From Arenibaculum pallidiluteum (lineage in GTDB: Bacteria > Pseudomonadota > Alphaproteobacteria > Azospirillales > Azospirillaceae), in assembly GCF_017355985.1 (NCBI RefSeq), contig NZ_JAFIQU010000013.1, forward strand, positions 103,810-167,809: a DNA stretch of 64,000 nt. The letters run 5' to 3'. Shown here piece after piece: positions 45,326-54,475 of this stretch (within the stretch, counting starts at the first letter, position 1; every line of letters starts with the position of its first letter). Made by a program: the position numbers and the translations under genes. The notes beneath the pieces were generated by a model. The model was not told the origin of the DNA. It ran no database searches and saw only the letters and a list, made by a program, of their open reading frames with translations.

Positions 45326-46720
45326 ATGCCGACGACATCACGGACCCCTACCCTGTCGCAGAGCATGGCCGAGGCCGTCGCGTCCTTCGACCTGTCGATG
45401 GTCGGGCCTGCGCCGGTCGCCAAGGCGAAGGCCTGCCTGCTCGACTTCCTGTCCTGCGCGTTCGAGTCCATAGACCTACCCTGGGGCCGCCAAGCGCGCG
45501 CAGTCGCGCCCGCTTCTGGCGGCGCCCATATCGTCGGGTCCGCCGAGGCCGCGACGCCCGGCGACGCGGCCTTTGCCAATGCCGTCCTGGGGCACGGGCT
45601 GGTCCGCGAGGACATGCACGCGGCCTCGCTCTCGCATCACGGCGTCGTCGTCTGGCCGGCGCTGCTGGCGCTCGCCGAGCGCCACCCGGTGCACGGGGCT
45701 CGGCTGCTCGGCGCCGCGATCCTGGGCTACGAGGTCGGCTGCCGCGTCGGGCGGGCGCTCTTCGATGCCGGGCTTGCGCGCCTTTTCCGGCCGACGGGCC
45801 TCGTCGGCCCGATCGGCGCCGCGGCGGGCGGGGCCTATCTTCTCGGCCTCGATGCCGAGCGCACGGCGGCCGCCATCGCCTTTGGCACGAACGCGGCGGC
45901 CGGGCTGAACCAGTGGCCGCACAGCGGCGGCTCGGACATGTATTTCCATCCCGGCTTCGCGGCCCGGAGCGCGTTGACCGCGGTCGAGCTGGCCGCGCTC
46001 GGCGCCTTCGGATCGCCCGACATCCTCGAGGGTGAGGCCGGCCTGTTCGCCGCATTCGGGCGCAAGCCGGCGCCTGCGGACATTCCGCTCTTTCCCGAGG
46101 GAAAGGCTGACATCCTCGGGGTCTACAACAAGCCCGTCGCCGCCTGCAATTTCGCGCAGACCGCCTGCCAGGCCGCGCTGCGCCTGGCCGCCGAGCTGAC
46201 CGGGGACGCGGCTCCGGTGGAATCGGTGTCGGTCCGCGTGGCCCAGGCCGCCGTGCGCTATCCCGGATGCGATTTCCAGGGACCCTACGAGCGCGCCCTG
46301 CAGGCCAAGATGAGCATCCAGTTCGGCGTCGCCGCGGCGCTCGTCCACCGCCGGCTCGGCGAAGCCAACTACCAGAGGCTCGACGACCCGGAGGTGCTGA
46401 GGATCGTCCGCGCCTGCGAGCTGCAGCCCGACCCGGAATTCACGGCCGCCTTCCCGGCGGCGCAGGGCGCCGAGGTCGAGGTCTCGCTGAAGGACGGCCG
46501 GCGCCTGAAGACGAGCCTGCGCGACGTGGTGCCTGCGACCGAGGCGGACATCCGCGCCCGCTTCCGGGAATCGGCCGGCGCCGTGCTGGGGGCGGAGCGC
46601 GCCGATGCGATCGAGGAGTTCGTCGACGGCATCGAGACGAAAGGCGACGCCGGACAGCTCATGCAGCTCTGCGCCGCGACGGCGAAGAACGCCCGCACGG
46701 CCGGCCGCAGGCCGGCCTGA
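45326..46720 (+). CDS. MmgE/PrpD-family protein
   Basis: 464 residues from ATG 45326 (GGAAGG upstream). The fold's conserved parts are readable: HGLVREDMHAASLSHHGVVVW (domain 1), GSDMYFHPGFAARSALTAVE, and KPVAACNFAQTACQAAL (the lysine/cysteine segment of domain 2). Known members dehydrate 2-methylcitrate or decarboxylate cis-aconitate; most are unassigned. It needs no metal cofactor. Given the flanking dehydrogenase and LIV transporter, it probably acts on an imported hydroxy-acid, but no prp genes are nearby, so the methylcitrate cycle is unlikely. Confidence 0.9.
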   Translation: MPTTSRTPTLSQSMAEAVASFDLSMVGPAPVAKAKACLLDFLSCAFESIDLPWGRQARAVAPASGGAHIVGSAEAATPGDAAFANAVLGHGLVREDMHAASLSHHGVVVWPALLALAERHPVHGARLLGAAILGYEVGCRVGRALFDAGLARLFRPTGLVGPIGAAAGGAYLLGLDAERTAAAIAFGTNAAAGLNQWPHSGGSDMYFHPGFAARSALTAVELAALGAFGSPDILEGEAGLFAAFGRKPAPADIPLFPEGKADILGVYNKPVAACNFAQTACQAALRLAAELTGDAAPVESVSVRVAQAAVRYPGCDFQGPYERALQAKMSIQFGVAAALVHRRLGEANYQRLDDPEVLRIVRACELQPDPEFTAAFPAAQGAEVEVSLKDGRRLKTSLRDVVPATEADIRARFRESAGAVLGAERADAIEEFVDGIETKGDAGQLMQLCAATAKNARTAGRRPA

Positions 46721-46807
46721 GCCACGGGCAATACCGCCGGGGATGCCGGCGGGACTCATATCGGGAGCCTCCCCACCAAGAGGAGGCCGGAGGAAGGGAG
46801 GATCGAG

Positions 46808-46876
46808 ATGACCAGGAGCCCGGAACCGACAGGGGCGCGCGGCGGGAACCACCGGCCCGCCGGGAGGGGATCATGA
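46808..46876 (+). CDS. 22-codon leader ORF coupled to livH2
   Basis: ATG 46808 to TGA 46876 encodes MTRSPEPTGARGG plus nine residues. It is preceded by an exceptionally strong purine block (ggaggaagggaggatcgag), and its stop overlaps the livH ATG as ATGA. This looks like a translated leader that couples or regulates livH translation. It has no run of regulatory codons such as Leu, so classical attenuation is not indicated. It could also be chance, with the purine block serving nothing else. Confidence 0.4.
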   Translation: MTRSPEPTGARGGNHRPAGRGS

Positions 46877-47832
46877 CCGGCATCATCTGGACCGAGAACA
46901 TCCTTCAGGCGCTCGCCGCCGGTCTTCTGGTCGGAACGATCTACGGCCTGATGTGCGTCGGGCTCGCGCTCATCTTCGGCGTCATGCGCGTCATCAACTT
47001 CGCGCAGGGCGACTTCATGATGCTCGGCATGTACGCGGCCTTCTACATCTTCGGCGCGCTCGGCGTCTCGGCCGTGTTCGGGACCTCCGCAGGCCCATAT
47101 GTCGCGGCGATCCTGGCCGGTCCCGTCCTGTTCTGCATCGGGTATCTCACCCACAAGGTGCTGATCTCCCATGTCAGCGGCACGCGCACCGCCCATCTCG
47201 AGGGCGAAGGCCACTACGCCCAGCTGATCCTGACGCTGGGCATCGCGCTGATCCTGACCAACGGCGCGATGCTGTTCTTCGGCTCGTTCCTGTACTCGCT
47301 GCAGACGCCGCTGTCGACCAGCGCATGGGAGCTCGGCCCCTTCTGGGGCGACTACGTCTCGGTCTTCGTCAACAAGGCGCGCGGGATCTCGGCGGCCATC
47401 TCGCTGGGCGTCATCGCCGTGCTGGCCTGGATGATCGGCAATTCCCGCATCGGCAGGGCGCTGCGCGCCTCGGCCGACAACCCGACCGCGGCGATCTACA
47501 TGGGGGTCAACGTCGACAAGAGCCACCGCATCGCCTTCGCGCTGGGCGTCGCCATCACGGCCGTCGCGGGCGGACTGCTGGCCACCAACTACCCGTTCCA
47601 CCCCTATGTCGGGCTCGAATACGTCATCGTGATGTATGCCGGCGTGGTGCTCGGCGGGATGGGATCGATCATCGGCGCCTTCTGGGGCGGCATGACGATC
47701 GGCCTGGTGCAGCAGATGTCGACGCTGATCCTGCCGACGCAGCTCCAGAACACGGCGATCTTCGTGTTCTTCCTGTTGATCGTCTTCTTCCGGCCGCAGG
47801 GCTTCTTCGGCCGCGTCGTGGAGAGGACCTGA
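46873..47832 (+). CDS. livH: LIV-type ABC permease, LivH (system 2)
   Basis: 319 residues from ATG 46873, with GGAGGGG before it. The family opening GLLVGTIYGLMCVGLALIFG and VINFAQGDFMMLGMYAAF are typical LivH. The loop between helices 3 and 4 (TRTAHLEGEGHYAQL) is longer than in system 1. The coupling segment is GRALRASADNPTAAIYMGV. The next gene follows after two bases. Confidence 0.93.
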   Translation: MTGIIWTENILQALAAGLLVGTIYGLMCVGLALIFGVMRVINFAQGDFMMLGMYAAFYIFGALGVSAVFGTSAGPYVAAILAGPVLFCIGYLTHKVLISHVSGTRTAHLEGEGHYAQLILTLGIALILTNGAMLFFGSFLYSLQTPLSTSAWELGPFWGDYVSVFVNKARGISAAISLGVIAVLAWMIGNSRIGRALRASADNPTAAIYMGVNVDKSHRIAFALGVAITAVAGGLLATNYPFHPYVGLEYVIVMYAGVVLGGMGSIIGAFWGGMTIGLVQQMSTLILPTQLQNTAIFVFFLLIVFFRPQGFFGRVVERT

Positions 47833-47834
47833 TC

Positions 47835-49625
47835 ATGGCGCTCCTTCGATCCCTGGCCCCCGCCCTCGCATTCGCGGCTGTGTACTTCGCCGCCTCGCTG
47901 GCGGTCACCAACTCCTACTACCAGCTCATGATGACGCTGGTCCTGGTCTGGGCCGTGATGGGCCTGTCCTGGAACATGATCAGCGGCTACACGGGGCTGG
48001 TCTCCTTCGGCCACGCGGCCTTCTTCGGGCTCGGCGCCTATTTCACCGTGCTGGCGCACGTGTTCTTCGGTATCAGCCCCTGGATCGCGATCCCGCTGGC
48101 GGGCGTCGTCGGTGCGGCCGCTGGGCTGGTGGTCGGCATTCCGACCTTCCGCCTGCGCGGGCACTATTTCGCGCTCTCGATGCTCGCCTACCCGCTGGCG
48201 CTGCTCTACGTCTTCGAATGGCTGGGCTTCCAGGAGGTCTCCGTCCCGATGGAGCGGACGAGCCCGGTCGCCTACATGCAGTTCCAGGACCACCGGGTCC
48301 ATACCTGGCTGGCGCTCGCGATCCTGGTCGGCGTCATCGCGGTCACGCGCATGGTCGAGCGCTCGCGCTTCGGCATGGCGCTGATCGCGATCAAGCAGAA
48401 CGAGGCCGCGGCCGAGGCGGCGGGCATCGACACGCTGGCGTGGAAGCTGCGCGCCATGATGCTCTCGGCGGCCATCGCCGGCGCCATCGGGGGCTTCTAC
48501 GCGGTCGTCCTGCTCGTCGTCACGCCGGTCGCGGTCTTCGGCATGCTGGCCTCCGCCCAGGCCCTGACGGTCGCGATGTTCGGCGGCGTCGGCACCGTCT
48601 GGGGGCCGGTGATCGGTGCGCTGATCCTGATCCCCACCAGCGAGACGCTGCATGCCGAGCTGGGGGCCAGGCTGCCCGGCATCCAGGGCGTGATCTATGG
48701 CCTCGCCATCGTCGCGGTCGTGCTCCTGGCGCCGGAGGGCGTCTATTGGAAGGTGCGTGACAAGCTGCGCCAGCGCCGCAGCCGCGGCGAGGCCGTCCGG
48801 CCCGCCGATGCCCAGGCGGCGACGGCAGCCGCGGCGGATGCCGCGGCCCCCGCCGCTGTCGCCGAGCTGCCGCGCCGGCGCGTGACGCACGGCCGCACCC
48901 TCCTCGATGTGCGCAACCTGTCGAAGTCCTTCGGCGGCCTGAAGGCCGTCCAGAATGTCAGCTTCTCCGTCATCGAGGGGCAGATCCTCGGCATCATCGG
49001 GCCGAACGGCGCCGGCAAGACGACGCTCTTCAACCTGCTGAACGGCTTCCTGAAGCCGGATGCCGGCGAAGTGCTGCTCGACGGCACCGACATGGTCGGA
49101 AGGAAGCCGCACGACCTCTGCGCCGCGGGCATGGGACGGACCTTCCAGGTGATGCGCCCCTTCGCGCGCATGACTGTCGCCGAGAACGTCATCGTCGGCG
49201 CCTATGTGAAGGCGAAGACCGAAGACGAGGCGCGGGCGCTCGCCGCCCAGGCGATCGCGCGGGTCGGCCTCGAGGCCCATGTGGACCGGGTCGCCGGCGG
49301 GCTCACGACGAAGGAGCTGCGCCTGATGGAGCTGGCGCGCGCGCTGGCCGGCCAGCCGCGCCTGCTCCTGCTCGACGAGACGCTGGCGGGCCTCGGCCGC
49401 GGCGAGGTCGGCGACGTCATCGCCGTCGTCCGCAGGCTGGCGGCCGAAGGCACGACCATCGTCATCATCGAGCACACCATGCACGCGATGGTGCGCCTCG
49501 TGGACAGCTTCGTCGTGCTCGACCACGGCAAGGTCCTGCTCGACGGCGCGCCGGAGGAGGTCACCCGCGACCCCCTCGTGATCGAGGCCTATCTCGGTTC
49601 CAAGTGGAGCAACGCCCATGCTTAG
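47835..49625 (+). CDS. LivM-LivG fusion: LIV permease joined to ATPase
   Basis: 596 residues. Residues 1-310 are a LivM permease (GLSWNMISGYTGLVSFGHAAF, GHYFALSMLAYPLAL, AIKQNEAAAEAAGIDT). An Ala/Arg-rich linker (about 318-350) leads to a LivG ATPase (about 355-596). ATPase motifs: Walker A GPNGAGKTT, variant signature GLTTKELRLMELARAL in place of LSGGQ, Walker B LLLLDETLAGL, switch IEHTMHAM. Both halves look complete and no frameshift is seen, so this is a real gene fusion. It takes the place of separate livM and livG genes. It overlaps the livF start by eight bases. Confidence 0.93.
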   Translation: MALLRSLAPALAFAAVYFAASLAVTNSYYQLMMTLVLVWAVMGLSWNMISGYTGLVSFGHAAFFGLGAYFTVLAHVFFGISPWIAIPLAGVVGAAAGLVVGIPTFRLRGHYFALSMLAYPLALLYVFEWLGFQEVSVPMERTSPVAYMQFQDHRVHTWLALAILVGVIAVTRMVERSRFGMALIAIKQNEAAAEAAGIDTLAWKLRAMMLSAAIAGAIGGFYAVVLLVVTPVAVFGMLASAQALTVAMFGGVGTVWGPVIGALILIPTSETLHAELGARLPGIQGVIYGLAIVAVVLLAPEGVYWKVRDKLRQRRSRGEAVRPADAQAATAAAADAAAPAAVAELPRRRVTHGRTLLDVRNLSKSFGGLKAVQNVSFSVIEGQILGIIGPNGAGKTTLFNLLNGFLKPDAGEVLLDGTDMVGRKPHDLCAAGMGRTFQVMRPFARMTVAENVIVGAYVKAKTEDEARALAAQAIARVGLEAHVDRVAGGLTTKELRLMELARALAGQPRLLLLDETLAGLGRGEVGDVIAVVRRLAAEGTTIVIIEHTMHAMVRLVDSFVVLDHGKVLLDGAPEEVTRDPLVIEAYLGSKWSNAHA

Positions 49626-50325
49626 GATCTCCGGCCTCAGCGCGGGCTATTCCCGGATTCCCGTCCTCAACGACCTGTCCGTGGAGGTGGGCGAGGGGCA
49701 GTTCGTCTCGATCGTCGGTCCGAACGGGGCGGGCAAGTCGACGCTGTTCAAGACGATCTCGGGCACCGTCACGCCCATGGCGGGGTCGGTCACCTTCGAA
49801 GGCAGGGACCTGCTCTCGGTCGCGCCCGACCGCCGACCCCATCTCGGCATCGCCCATGTGCCGGAGGGCCGGCAGGTCTTCGCCTCCCTCTCCGTGATGG
49901 AGAACCTGCAGATGGGCGCCTACACCGAGGCCGGGCGGCGTGACTGGAAGGACAACCTCGACAGGATCCTGACCTGGCTGCCGGTGCTCGCGGAGCGCCG
50001 GAACCAGCCCGCGGGCACCCTGTCGGGCGGCGAGCAGCAGATGGTGGCCATCGGCCGGGGACTCGCCTCCTCGCCGAAGCTCCTGATGCTGGACGAGCCC
50101 TCGATGGGCCTCGCCCCCGCGATCGCCGACTTCATCTTCGACAAGCTGATCGAGATCAGGCGGCAGTCGAAGCTCACCATCCTGCTGGTCGAGCAGCGCG
50201 TCGCCGAGGCGCTGGACTCCGCCGATCACGGCTACGTGCTCGAAGCCGGGCGGGTCGTTCTCGAAGGCAACACCCGGACGCTCCGCGCGGACGACCGGAT
50301 CCGGCAGGCCTATCTCGGCATGTGA
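49618..50325 (+). CDS. livF: LIV-type ABC ATPase, LivF (system 2)
   Basis: 235 residues. Walker A GPNGAGKST, VPEGRQVFASL, canonical signature LSGGEQQMVAIGRGL, Walker B LLMLDEPSMGLAP. It should form the second ATPase of the fused LivM-LivG transporter. It starts inside the end of the fusion gene and precedes the binding protein by 63 bp. Confidence 0.94.
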   Translation: MLRISGLSAGYSRIPVLNDLSVEVGEGQFVSIVGPNGAGKSTLFKTISGTVTPMAGSVTFEGRDLLSVAPDRRPHLGIAHVPEGRQVFASLSVMENLQMGAYTEAGRRDWKDNLDRILTWLPVLAERRNQPAGTLSGGEQQMVAIGRGLASSPKLLMLDEPSMGLAPAIADFIFDKLIEIRRQSKLTILLVEQRVAEALDSADHGYVLEAGRVVLEGNTRTLRADDRIRQAYLGM

Positions 50326-50388
50326 GGGCGCCGCGCGGGACGCGCCCGACGACGCGACAAGCACCAATAAGCCAGTGGAGGAAACGTC

Positions 50389-51639
50389 ATGGAAGCTCTC
50401 AAGATCAACCGCCGCGATCTCCTGAAATCGACCGCGGCGACGGCCGCCCTGGCCTACGGCATGGCCGGCGCCAGCGCCTTCGCCCAGACCCCGGCCGAGG
50501 TCGAGGTCGGCCTGATCGTCCCGCTCTCGGGCATCTACGCCCGCCCGGGCCAGGTGATGCGCATGGGCGCCGAGATGGCGATCGAGGACATCAATGCCGC
50601 GGGCGGCATCGGCTCGCTCGGCGGCGCCAAGCTGAAGCTGGTGATCGTGGATGCCGGAGATTCGACGGAGAAGTCGAAGAACGCGGCCCAGCGCATGGTG
50701 GCCGAGCACACGAACCTGGTGGCGGCGAGCGGCGCCTATCTCAGCTCCTTCACCCTTGCGGTCACCGAGGTGACCGAGCGGGCGGGCCTGCCCGTGCTGA
50801 CGCTGTCCTATTCCGACCTGATCACCAGCCGCGGCTTCAAATACGTCTTCCAGACCTCGGCGACGGCCGCCTCGCAGGCCGAGCAGTCGCTGCCGGTCGT
50901 CATCGACCTGGCGACGCGCGCCACCGGCTCCAAGCCGAAGTCCGTGGCCATCGTCACCGACAACACGGCCGCCTCGGTCGCGTCGGTGAAGCCGATGCGC
51001 GAGCGGCTGCTGAAGGAGCTCGGCATCGAGCTCGTGGTCGACGAGACCTTCACCCCGCCCCTTGCCGACGCGACCCCGCTGGTCCAGCGGATCCGCTCGG
51101 CCCGGCCGGACCTCGTTTTCTTCCTGCCCACGGTAATCTCCGACGCGAAGCTGATGCTGGAGAAGCTGAACGAGTTCGGCCTCGGCCAGGGCCGCATCCC
51201 GCTGATCTCCTTCGGCATCGCCATCGCCGAGCCGGACCTCCTGAAGACGATGAACCCCGCCCTGGTCGAGGGCGTCATGACCTGCGTCGGAAACTGGGGC
51301 TTCAAGGGGCACGAGGCTCTGATCAAGCGGATCAAGGACAAGTACAACGAGCCCTGGATGACGCAGAACGCCATTTCGACCTACGGCGACATGTGGATCA
51401 TCAAGGAAGCCCTGGAATCCGCGAAGAAGGCCGACAAGGAGGCCGTCGCCCAGGCGCTGCGCACCGTCGACATGGACGGCGGCCCGGCCAGGTACTTCCC
51501 CGGCGGGAAGCTGAAGTTCGACGAGAACGGCCGGCGCGTCGGCGCGGGCCTCACCATCGTCCAGTGGCGCAACGGCATCCCCTCGACCGTGGCGCCCGCG
51601 AACATCGCGATGGCCGAGCCCTACTGGCCGAAGAAGTGA
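50389..51639 (+). CDS. livJ: LIV-type periplasmic binding protein (system 2)
   Basis: 416 residues, with GGAGGAAA upstream. Tat signal NRRDLLKSTAATAALAYG with cleavage near SAFA. The type I binding fold reads VGLIVPLSGIYARPGQVMRMG and AQRMVAEHTNLVAASGAY. Unlike system 1, it is encoded last among the transport genes. The ligand is likely the organic acid or amino acid degraded by the downstream enzymes. A hairpin follows at 51648-51674. Confidence 0.93.
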   Translation: MEALKINRRDLLKSTAATAALAYGMAGASAFAQTPAEVEVGLIVPLSGIYARPGQVMRMGAEMAIEDINAAGGIGSLGGAKLKLVIVDAGDSTEKSKNAAQRMVAEHTNLVAASGAYLSSFTLAVTEVTERAGLPVLTLSYSDLITSRGFKYVFQTSATAASQAEQSLPVVIDLATRATGSKPKSVAIVTDNTAASVASVKPMRERLLKELGIELVVDETFTPPLADATPLVQRIRSARPDLVFFLPTVISDAKLMLEKLNEFGLGQGRIPLISFGIAIAEPDLLKTMNPALVEGVMTCVGNWGFKGHEALIKRIKDKYNEPWMTQNAISTYGDMWIIKEALESAKKADKEAVAQALRTVDMDGGPARYFPGGKLKFDENGRRVGAGLTIVQWRNGIPSTVAPANIAMAEPYWPKK

Positions 51640-51647
51640 CGTCTTCA

Positions 51648-51674
51648 CGGCCCGGTGGCCGTGCCGCCGGGCCG
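51648..51674 (+). other. hairpin after the LIV 2 binding protein gene
   Basis: CGGCCCGG and CCGGGCCG pair over an 11-base loop, eight bases after the stop. Binding-protein genes often have such structures to keep their part of the mRNA abundant. No U-tract. Confidence 0.4.
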
Positions 51675-51712
51675 CCCGAGTTCCTCTCAACCGAAATTCC
51701 GGGAGTTCTGAA

Positions 51713-52090
51713 ATGGACAAGGAAGTCTTCGAGCGTGGCCTGTCGATCCGCAAGGACACGCTCGGAAAGGAGTTCGTCGAGAAGTCCTTCGCCAGCGCGG
51801 ACGAGTTCAACCGGCCGATGCAGGAGCTCGTCACCGAGTACTGCTGGGGCGCGGTCTGGGGCCGGGAGGGCCTGTCGCGCAAGACCCGCTCGATGCTGAA
51901 CCTCGCCATGATCAGCGCGCTGAACCGGCCGCACGAGCTGAAGATGCACGTGAAGGGCGCGCTGCGGAATGGCGTCACGAAGGACGAGATCCGCGAGATC
52001 TTCATGCAGGTCGCGATCTATGCCGGCGTCCCGGCCGGCGTCGATTCCTTCCGCATCGCCAGGGAAGCCTTCGCCGAGATGGGCGAGTAG
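51713..52090 (+). CDS. carboxymuconolactone decarboxylase-family protein (PcaC-like)
   Basis: 125 residues. The all-helical CMD core contains FNRPMQELVTEYCWGAVWGRE and KMHVKGALRNGVTKDEIREI. There is no CxxC, so it is closer to PcaC-type gamma-carboxymuconolactone decarboxylases than to AhpD. Such enzymes decarboxylate a lactone intermediate of protocatechuate degradation. The complete pca set is not present here, so the true substrate is open. It is followed by a short tandem duplication across the stop (TGGGCGAGTAGC twice, 52080-52103). Confidence 0.87.
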   Translation: MDKEVFERGLSIRKDTLGKEFVEKSFASADEFNRPMQELVTEYCWGAVWGREGLSRKTRSMLNLAMISALNRPHELKMHVKGALRNGVTKDEIREIFMQVAIYAGVPAGVDSFRIAREAFAEMGE

Positions 52091-52128
52091 CTGGGCGAGT
52101 AGCCCGGGGGCGGGTTCGCAGCGGAAGG

Positions 52129-52155
52129 GCGGGCCGCCGCGTGCCGGCGGCCCGC
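52129..52155 (+). other. intercistronic hairpin, 10-bp stem
   Basis: GCGGGCCGCC and GGCGGCCCGC pair perfectly around a 7-base loop, 20 bp before the aldehyde dehydrogenase ATG. No U-tract. It may tune downstream expression. Confidence 0.5.
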
Positions 52156-52175
52156 GCATCATGGGGACGGGGGAC

Positions 52176-53654
52176 ATGAAGACATACCGGATGCTGATCG
52201 GCGGAGCCTGGGTCGAGACCGAGAGCGGGCAGACCTTCGAGACCGAGAATCCGTTTCTCGGCAAGCCCTGGGCGGCGATCCCGCGCGCCGGCGCGGCCGA
52301 TGTCGACAGGGCCGTGGCTGCGGCCCGGGCCGCCTTCGCCGCGCCCTCCTGGCGCGGCCTGAGCGCCAGCGCCCGCGGCGCGTTGCTGCGCCGGTTCGCC
52401 GACCTGCTCGCCGAGGATGCCGAACGCCTGGCGCAGATCGAGACGCGGGACAACGGCAAGCTGATCGCCGAGATGCGGGCGCAGCTCCGCTACATGCCGC
52501 AGTGGTACCATTACTTCGGCGGCCTCGCCGACAAGATCGAGGGCCGCGTCATCCCGATAGACAAGCCCGGCGTCTTCAACTTCACCCGGGAGGAGCCCCT
52601 GGGCGTGGTCGCCGCCATCACGCCGTGGAACTCCCCGCTCATGCTCGCGACGTGGAAGCTGGCGCCCGCGCTCGCCGCCGGCAACACGGTGGTCTGGAAG
52701 CCCTCAGAATACTCCTCGGCATCGGCGCTGGAGTTCGGGGAGCTGTTCGAAAAGGCGGGCTTCCCGCCCGGCGTCGTCAACATCGTCACCGGCTTCGGCA
52801 ACGAGATCGGCGAGCGGCTCGTTTCCCATCCCCATGTCGCCAAGGTCGCCTTCACCGGCGGCGACCGCACCGGGCAGGGCGTCTACGAGCTGGCGGCCCG
52901 CTCCATCAAGCCGGTGACGCTGGAGCTCGGGGGCAAGTCCGCCAACATCGTCTTCGACGACGCGAAGCTGGACGATGCCGTCAAGGGCGTGGTCTCCGGC
53001 ATCTTCGCGGCGACCGGGCAGACCTGCATCGCAGGCTCGCGCGCGCTCGTCCACCGGCCGATCTACGACGAGTTCGTCTCGAAGCTGGTCGCATTCGCGC
53101 AGACGGCGCGCATCGGCGATCCCTCGATGGACGACACGCAGGTCGGCCCCATCACCACCCGGCCGCAGCTTTCCAAGGTGCTGGACTACATCGAGATCGC
53201 GAAGTCCGAGGGCGCCAGATGCGTGCTCGGCGGGCAGCGCGCCACCGCCGCCCAGTGCGGCGACGGCTGGTTCGTCGAGCCCACGATCTTCGTCGACGTG
53301 AAGCCCTCCATGCGCATCGCCCAGGAGGAGGTCTTCGGGCCGGTGCTCGCCATCATCCCCTTCGAGACCGAAGAGGAGGCCGTCGAGATCGCGAACGGCA
53401 CGGTCTACGGCCTCGCGGCCGGAGTCTGGACCACGAGCATCGAGCGCGCGCTGGGCATGTCGCAGCGGCTGGAGGCCGGAACGGTCTGGGTCAACACCTA
53501 CCGGGCGACGAGCTACATGTCGCCCTTCGGCGGCTACAAGCGCTCGGGCATCGGGCGGGAGAGCGGGCTGTCGGCGATCCGCGAGTACCTCCAGGAAAAG
53601 AGCGTCTGGATCGACATCAGCGGCAACGTGCCGAACCCGTTCGTCCAGCGCTGA
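52176..53654 (+). CDS. NAD(P)-dependent aldehyde dehydrogenase
   Basis: 492 residues from ATG 52176; an ATG at 52161 is in frame. Family motifs in order: TPWNSPLMLATWKLAPALAA, general base Glu in LELGGKSANIV (about residue 254), nucleophile Cys in GQTCIAGSR (about 288), and EEVFGPVLAII. It oxidises an aldehyde to an acid using NAD(P). In this operon it would act after the SDR or the dehydrogenase, on a semialdehyde. Substrate unknown. The lactonase-like gene starts 13 bp downstream. Confidence 0.94.
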   Translation: MKTYRMLIGGAWVETESGQTFETENPFLGKPWAAIPRAGAADVDRAVAAARAAFAAPSWRGLSASARGALLRRFADLLAEDAERLAQIETRDNGKLIAEMRAQLRYMPQWYHYFGGLADKIEGRVIPIDKPGVFNFTREEPLGVVAAITPWNSPLMLATWKLAPALAAGNTVVWKPSEYSSASALEFGELFEKAGFPPGVVNIVTGFGNEIGERLVSHPHVAKVAFTGGDRTGQGVYELAARSIKPVTLELGGKSANIVFDDAKLDDAVKGVVSGIFAATGQTCIAGSRALVHRPIYDEFVSKLVAFAQTARIGDPSMDDTQVGPITTRPQLSKVLDYIEIAKSEGARCVLGGQRATAAQCGDGWFVEPTIFVDVKPSMRIAQEEVFGPVLAIIPFETEEEAVEIANGTVYGLAAGVWTTSIERALGMSQRLEAGTVWVNTYRATSYMSPFGGYKRSGIGRESGLSAIREYLQEKSVWIDISGNVPNPFVQR

Positions 53655-53667
53655 GACGGAGGCAGCA

Positions 53668-54468
53668 ATGATCGACGATGTCTACGAGGTCTATGCGCTG
53701 CGTTACGCCCACTCCGACCGGCGCTCGCCCGAGAACTTCATCGGCGGCGACAGCCACGACGTCGCCATGCCGCTGGCCTATTACGTGTGGGTCGTCCGCA
53801 ACGCGCAGCGGACCTTCGTGGTCGACACGGGGTTCGATCAGGCCTCCGCCGACAGGCGGCGCCGCGACCTGCTGCGGCCGGTCGGCGAGGGGCTGAGGAC
53901 GCTCGGCATCGATGCCGACACGGTGCAGGACGTGATCATCACCCACATGCACTACGACCACGCCGGGAACGACGACCTGTTCCCGCGCGCCCGGTTCCAC
54001 GTCCAGGACTGCGAGATGAGCTACGCCACGGGGCGCTGCATGTGCCACGGGCCGCTGAACCATCCCTACGACGTCGACAACGTCGTCGCCATGGTGCGGC
54101 GGGTCTATTCCGGGCGCGTCACCTTCCATGACGGCACGGACGAGCTGGCGCCCGGCATCACGCTCCACAGGATCGGGGGGCATTCGCGCGGGCTCCAGTC
54201 GGTGCGGGTCAGGACACGGCGCGGCCATGTCGTGCTCGCCTCGGACGCCGCCCATTTCTTCGCCCATCTCGATCGCAAGAAGGTGTTCCCCACCGTCGAC
54301 AGCGTCGCCGACGTGCTCGAGGGCTACGAGACCGTGCTGAGGCTCGCCACCTCGCGCGACCACGTGGTGCCCGGGCACGATCCCGCTGTGCTGGAGCTCT
54401 ATCCCGCGCCCAGCCCGTCGCTCCAGGGCTGGGTCGCGCGGCTCGACGCGGATCCGGCCGGCCGCTGA
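53668..54468 (+). CDS. metallo-beta-lactamase-fold hydrolase (lactonase-like)
   Basis: 266 residues. The two-zinc motif is THMHYDHAGN (HxHxDH), with later ligands in GGHSRG, the Asp in LASDAAHFF, and VPGHD. The layout is that of the AiiA/AttM N-acyl-homoserine lactonase branch. In a degradation operon it more likely opens a lactone intermediate than a quorum signal, though quorum quenching cannot be excluded. No signal peptide. Confidence 0.88.
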   Translation: MIDDVYEVYALRYAHSDRRSPENFIGGDSHDVAMPLAYYVWVVRNAQRTFVVDTGFDQASADRRRRDLLRPVGEGLRTLGIDADTVQDVIITHMHYDHAGNDDLFPRARFHVQDCEMSYATGRCMCHGPLNHPYDVDNVVAMVRRVYSGRVTFHDGTDELAPGITLHRIGGHSRGLQSVRVRTRRGHVVLASDAAHFFAHLDRKKVFPTVDSVADVLEGYETVLRLATSRDHVVPGHDPAVLELYPAPSPSLQGWVARLDADPAGR

Positions 54469-54475
54469 GGGGATG

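Noticed and set aside
52080..52103. Tandem TGGGCGAGTAGC pair over the stop of the CMD-type gene
   Set aside because: A simple 12-bp duplication that only repeats the stop codon; no functional meaning needed.
53668..54468. Quorum-quenching lactonase as a firm call
   Set aside because: The motif fits, but the operon context favours a catabolic lactonase; there is no luxI/luxR-type gene in the window.
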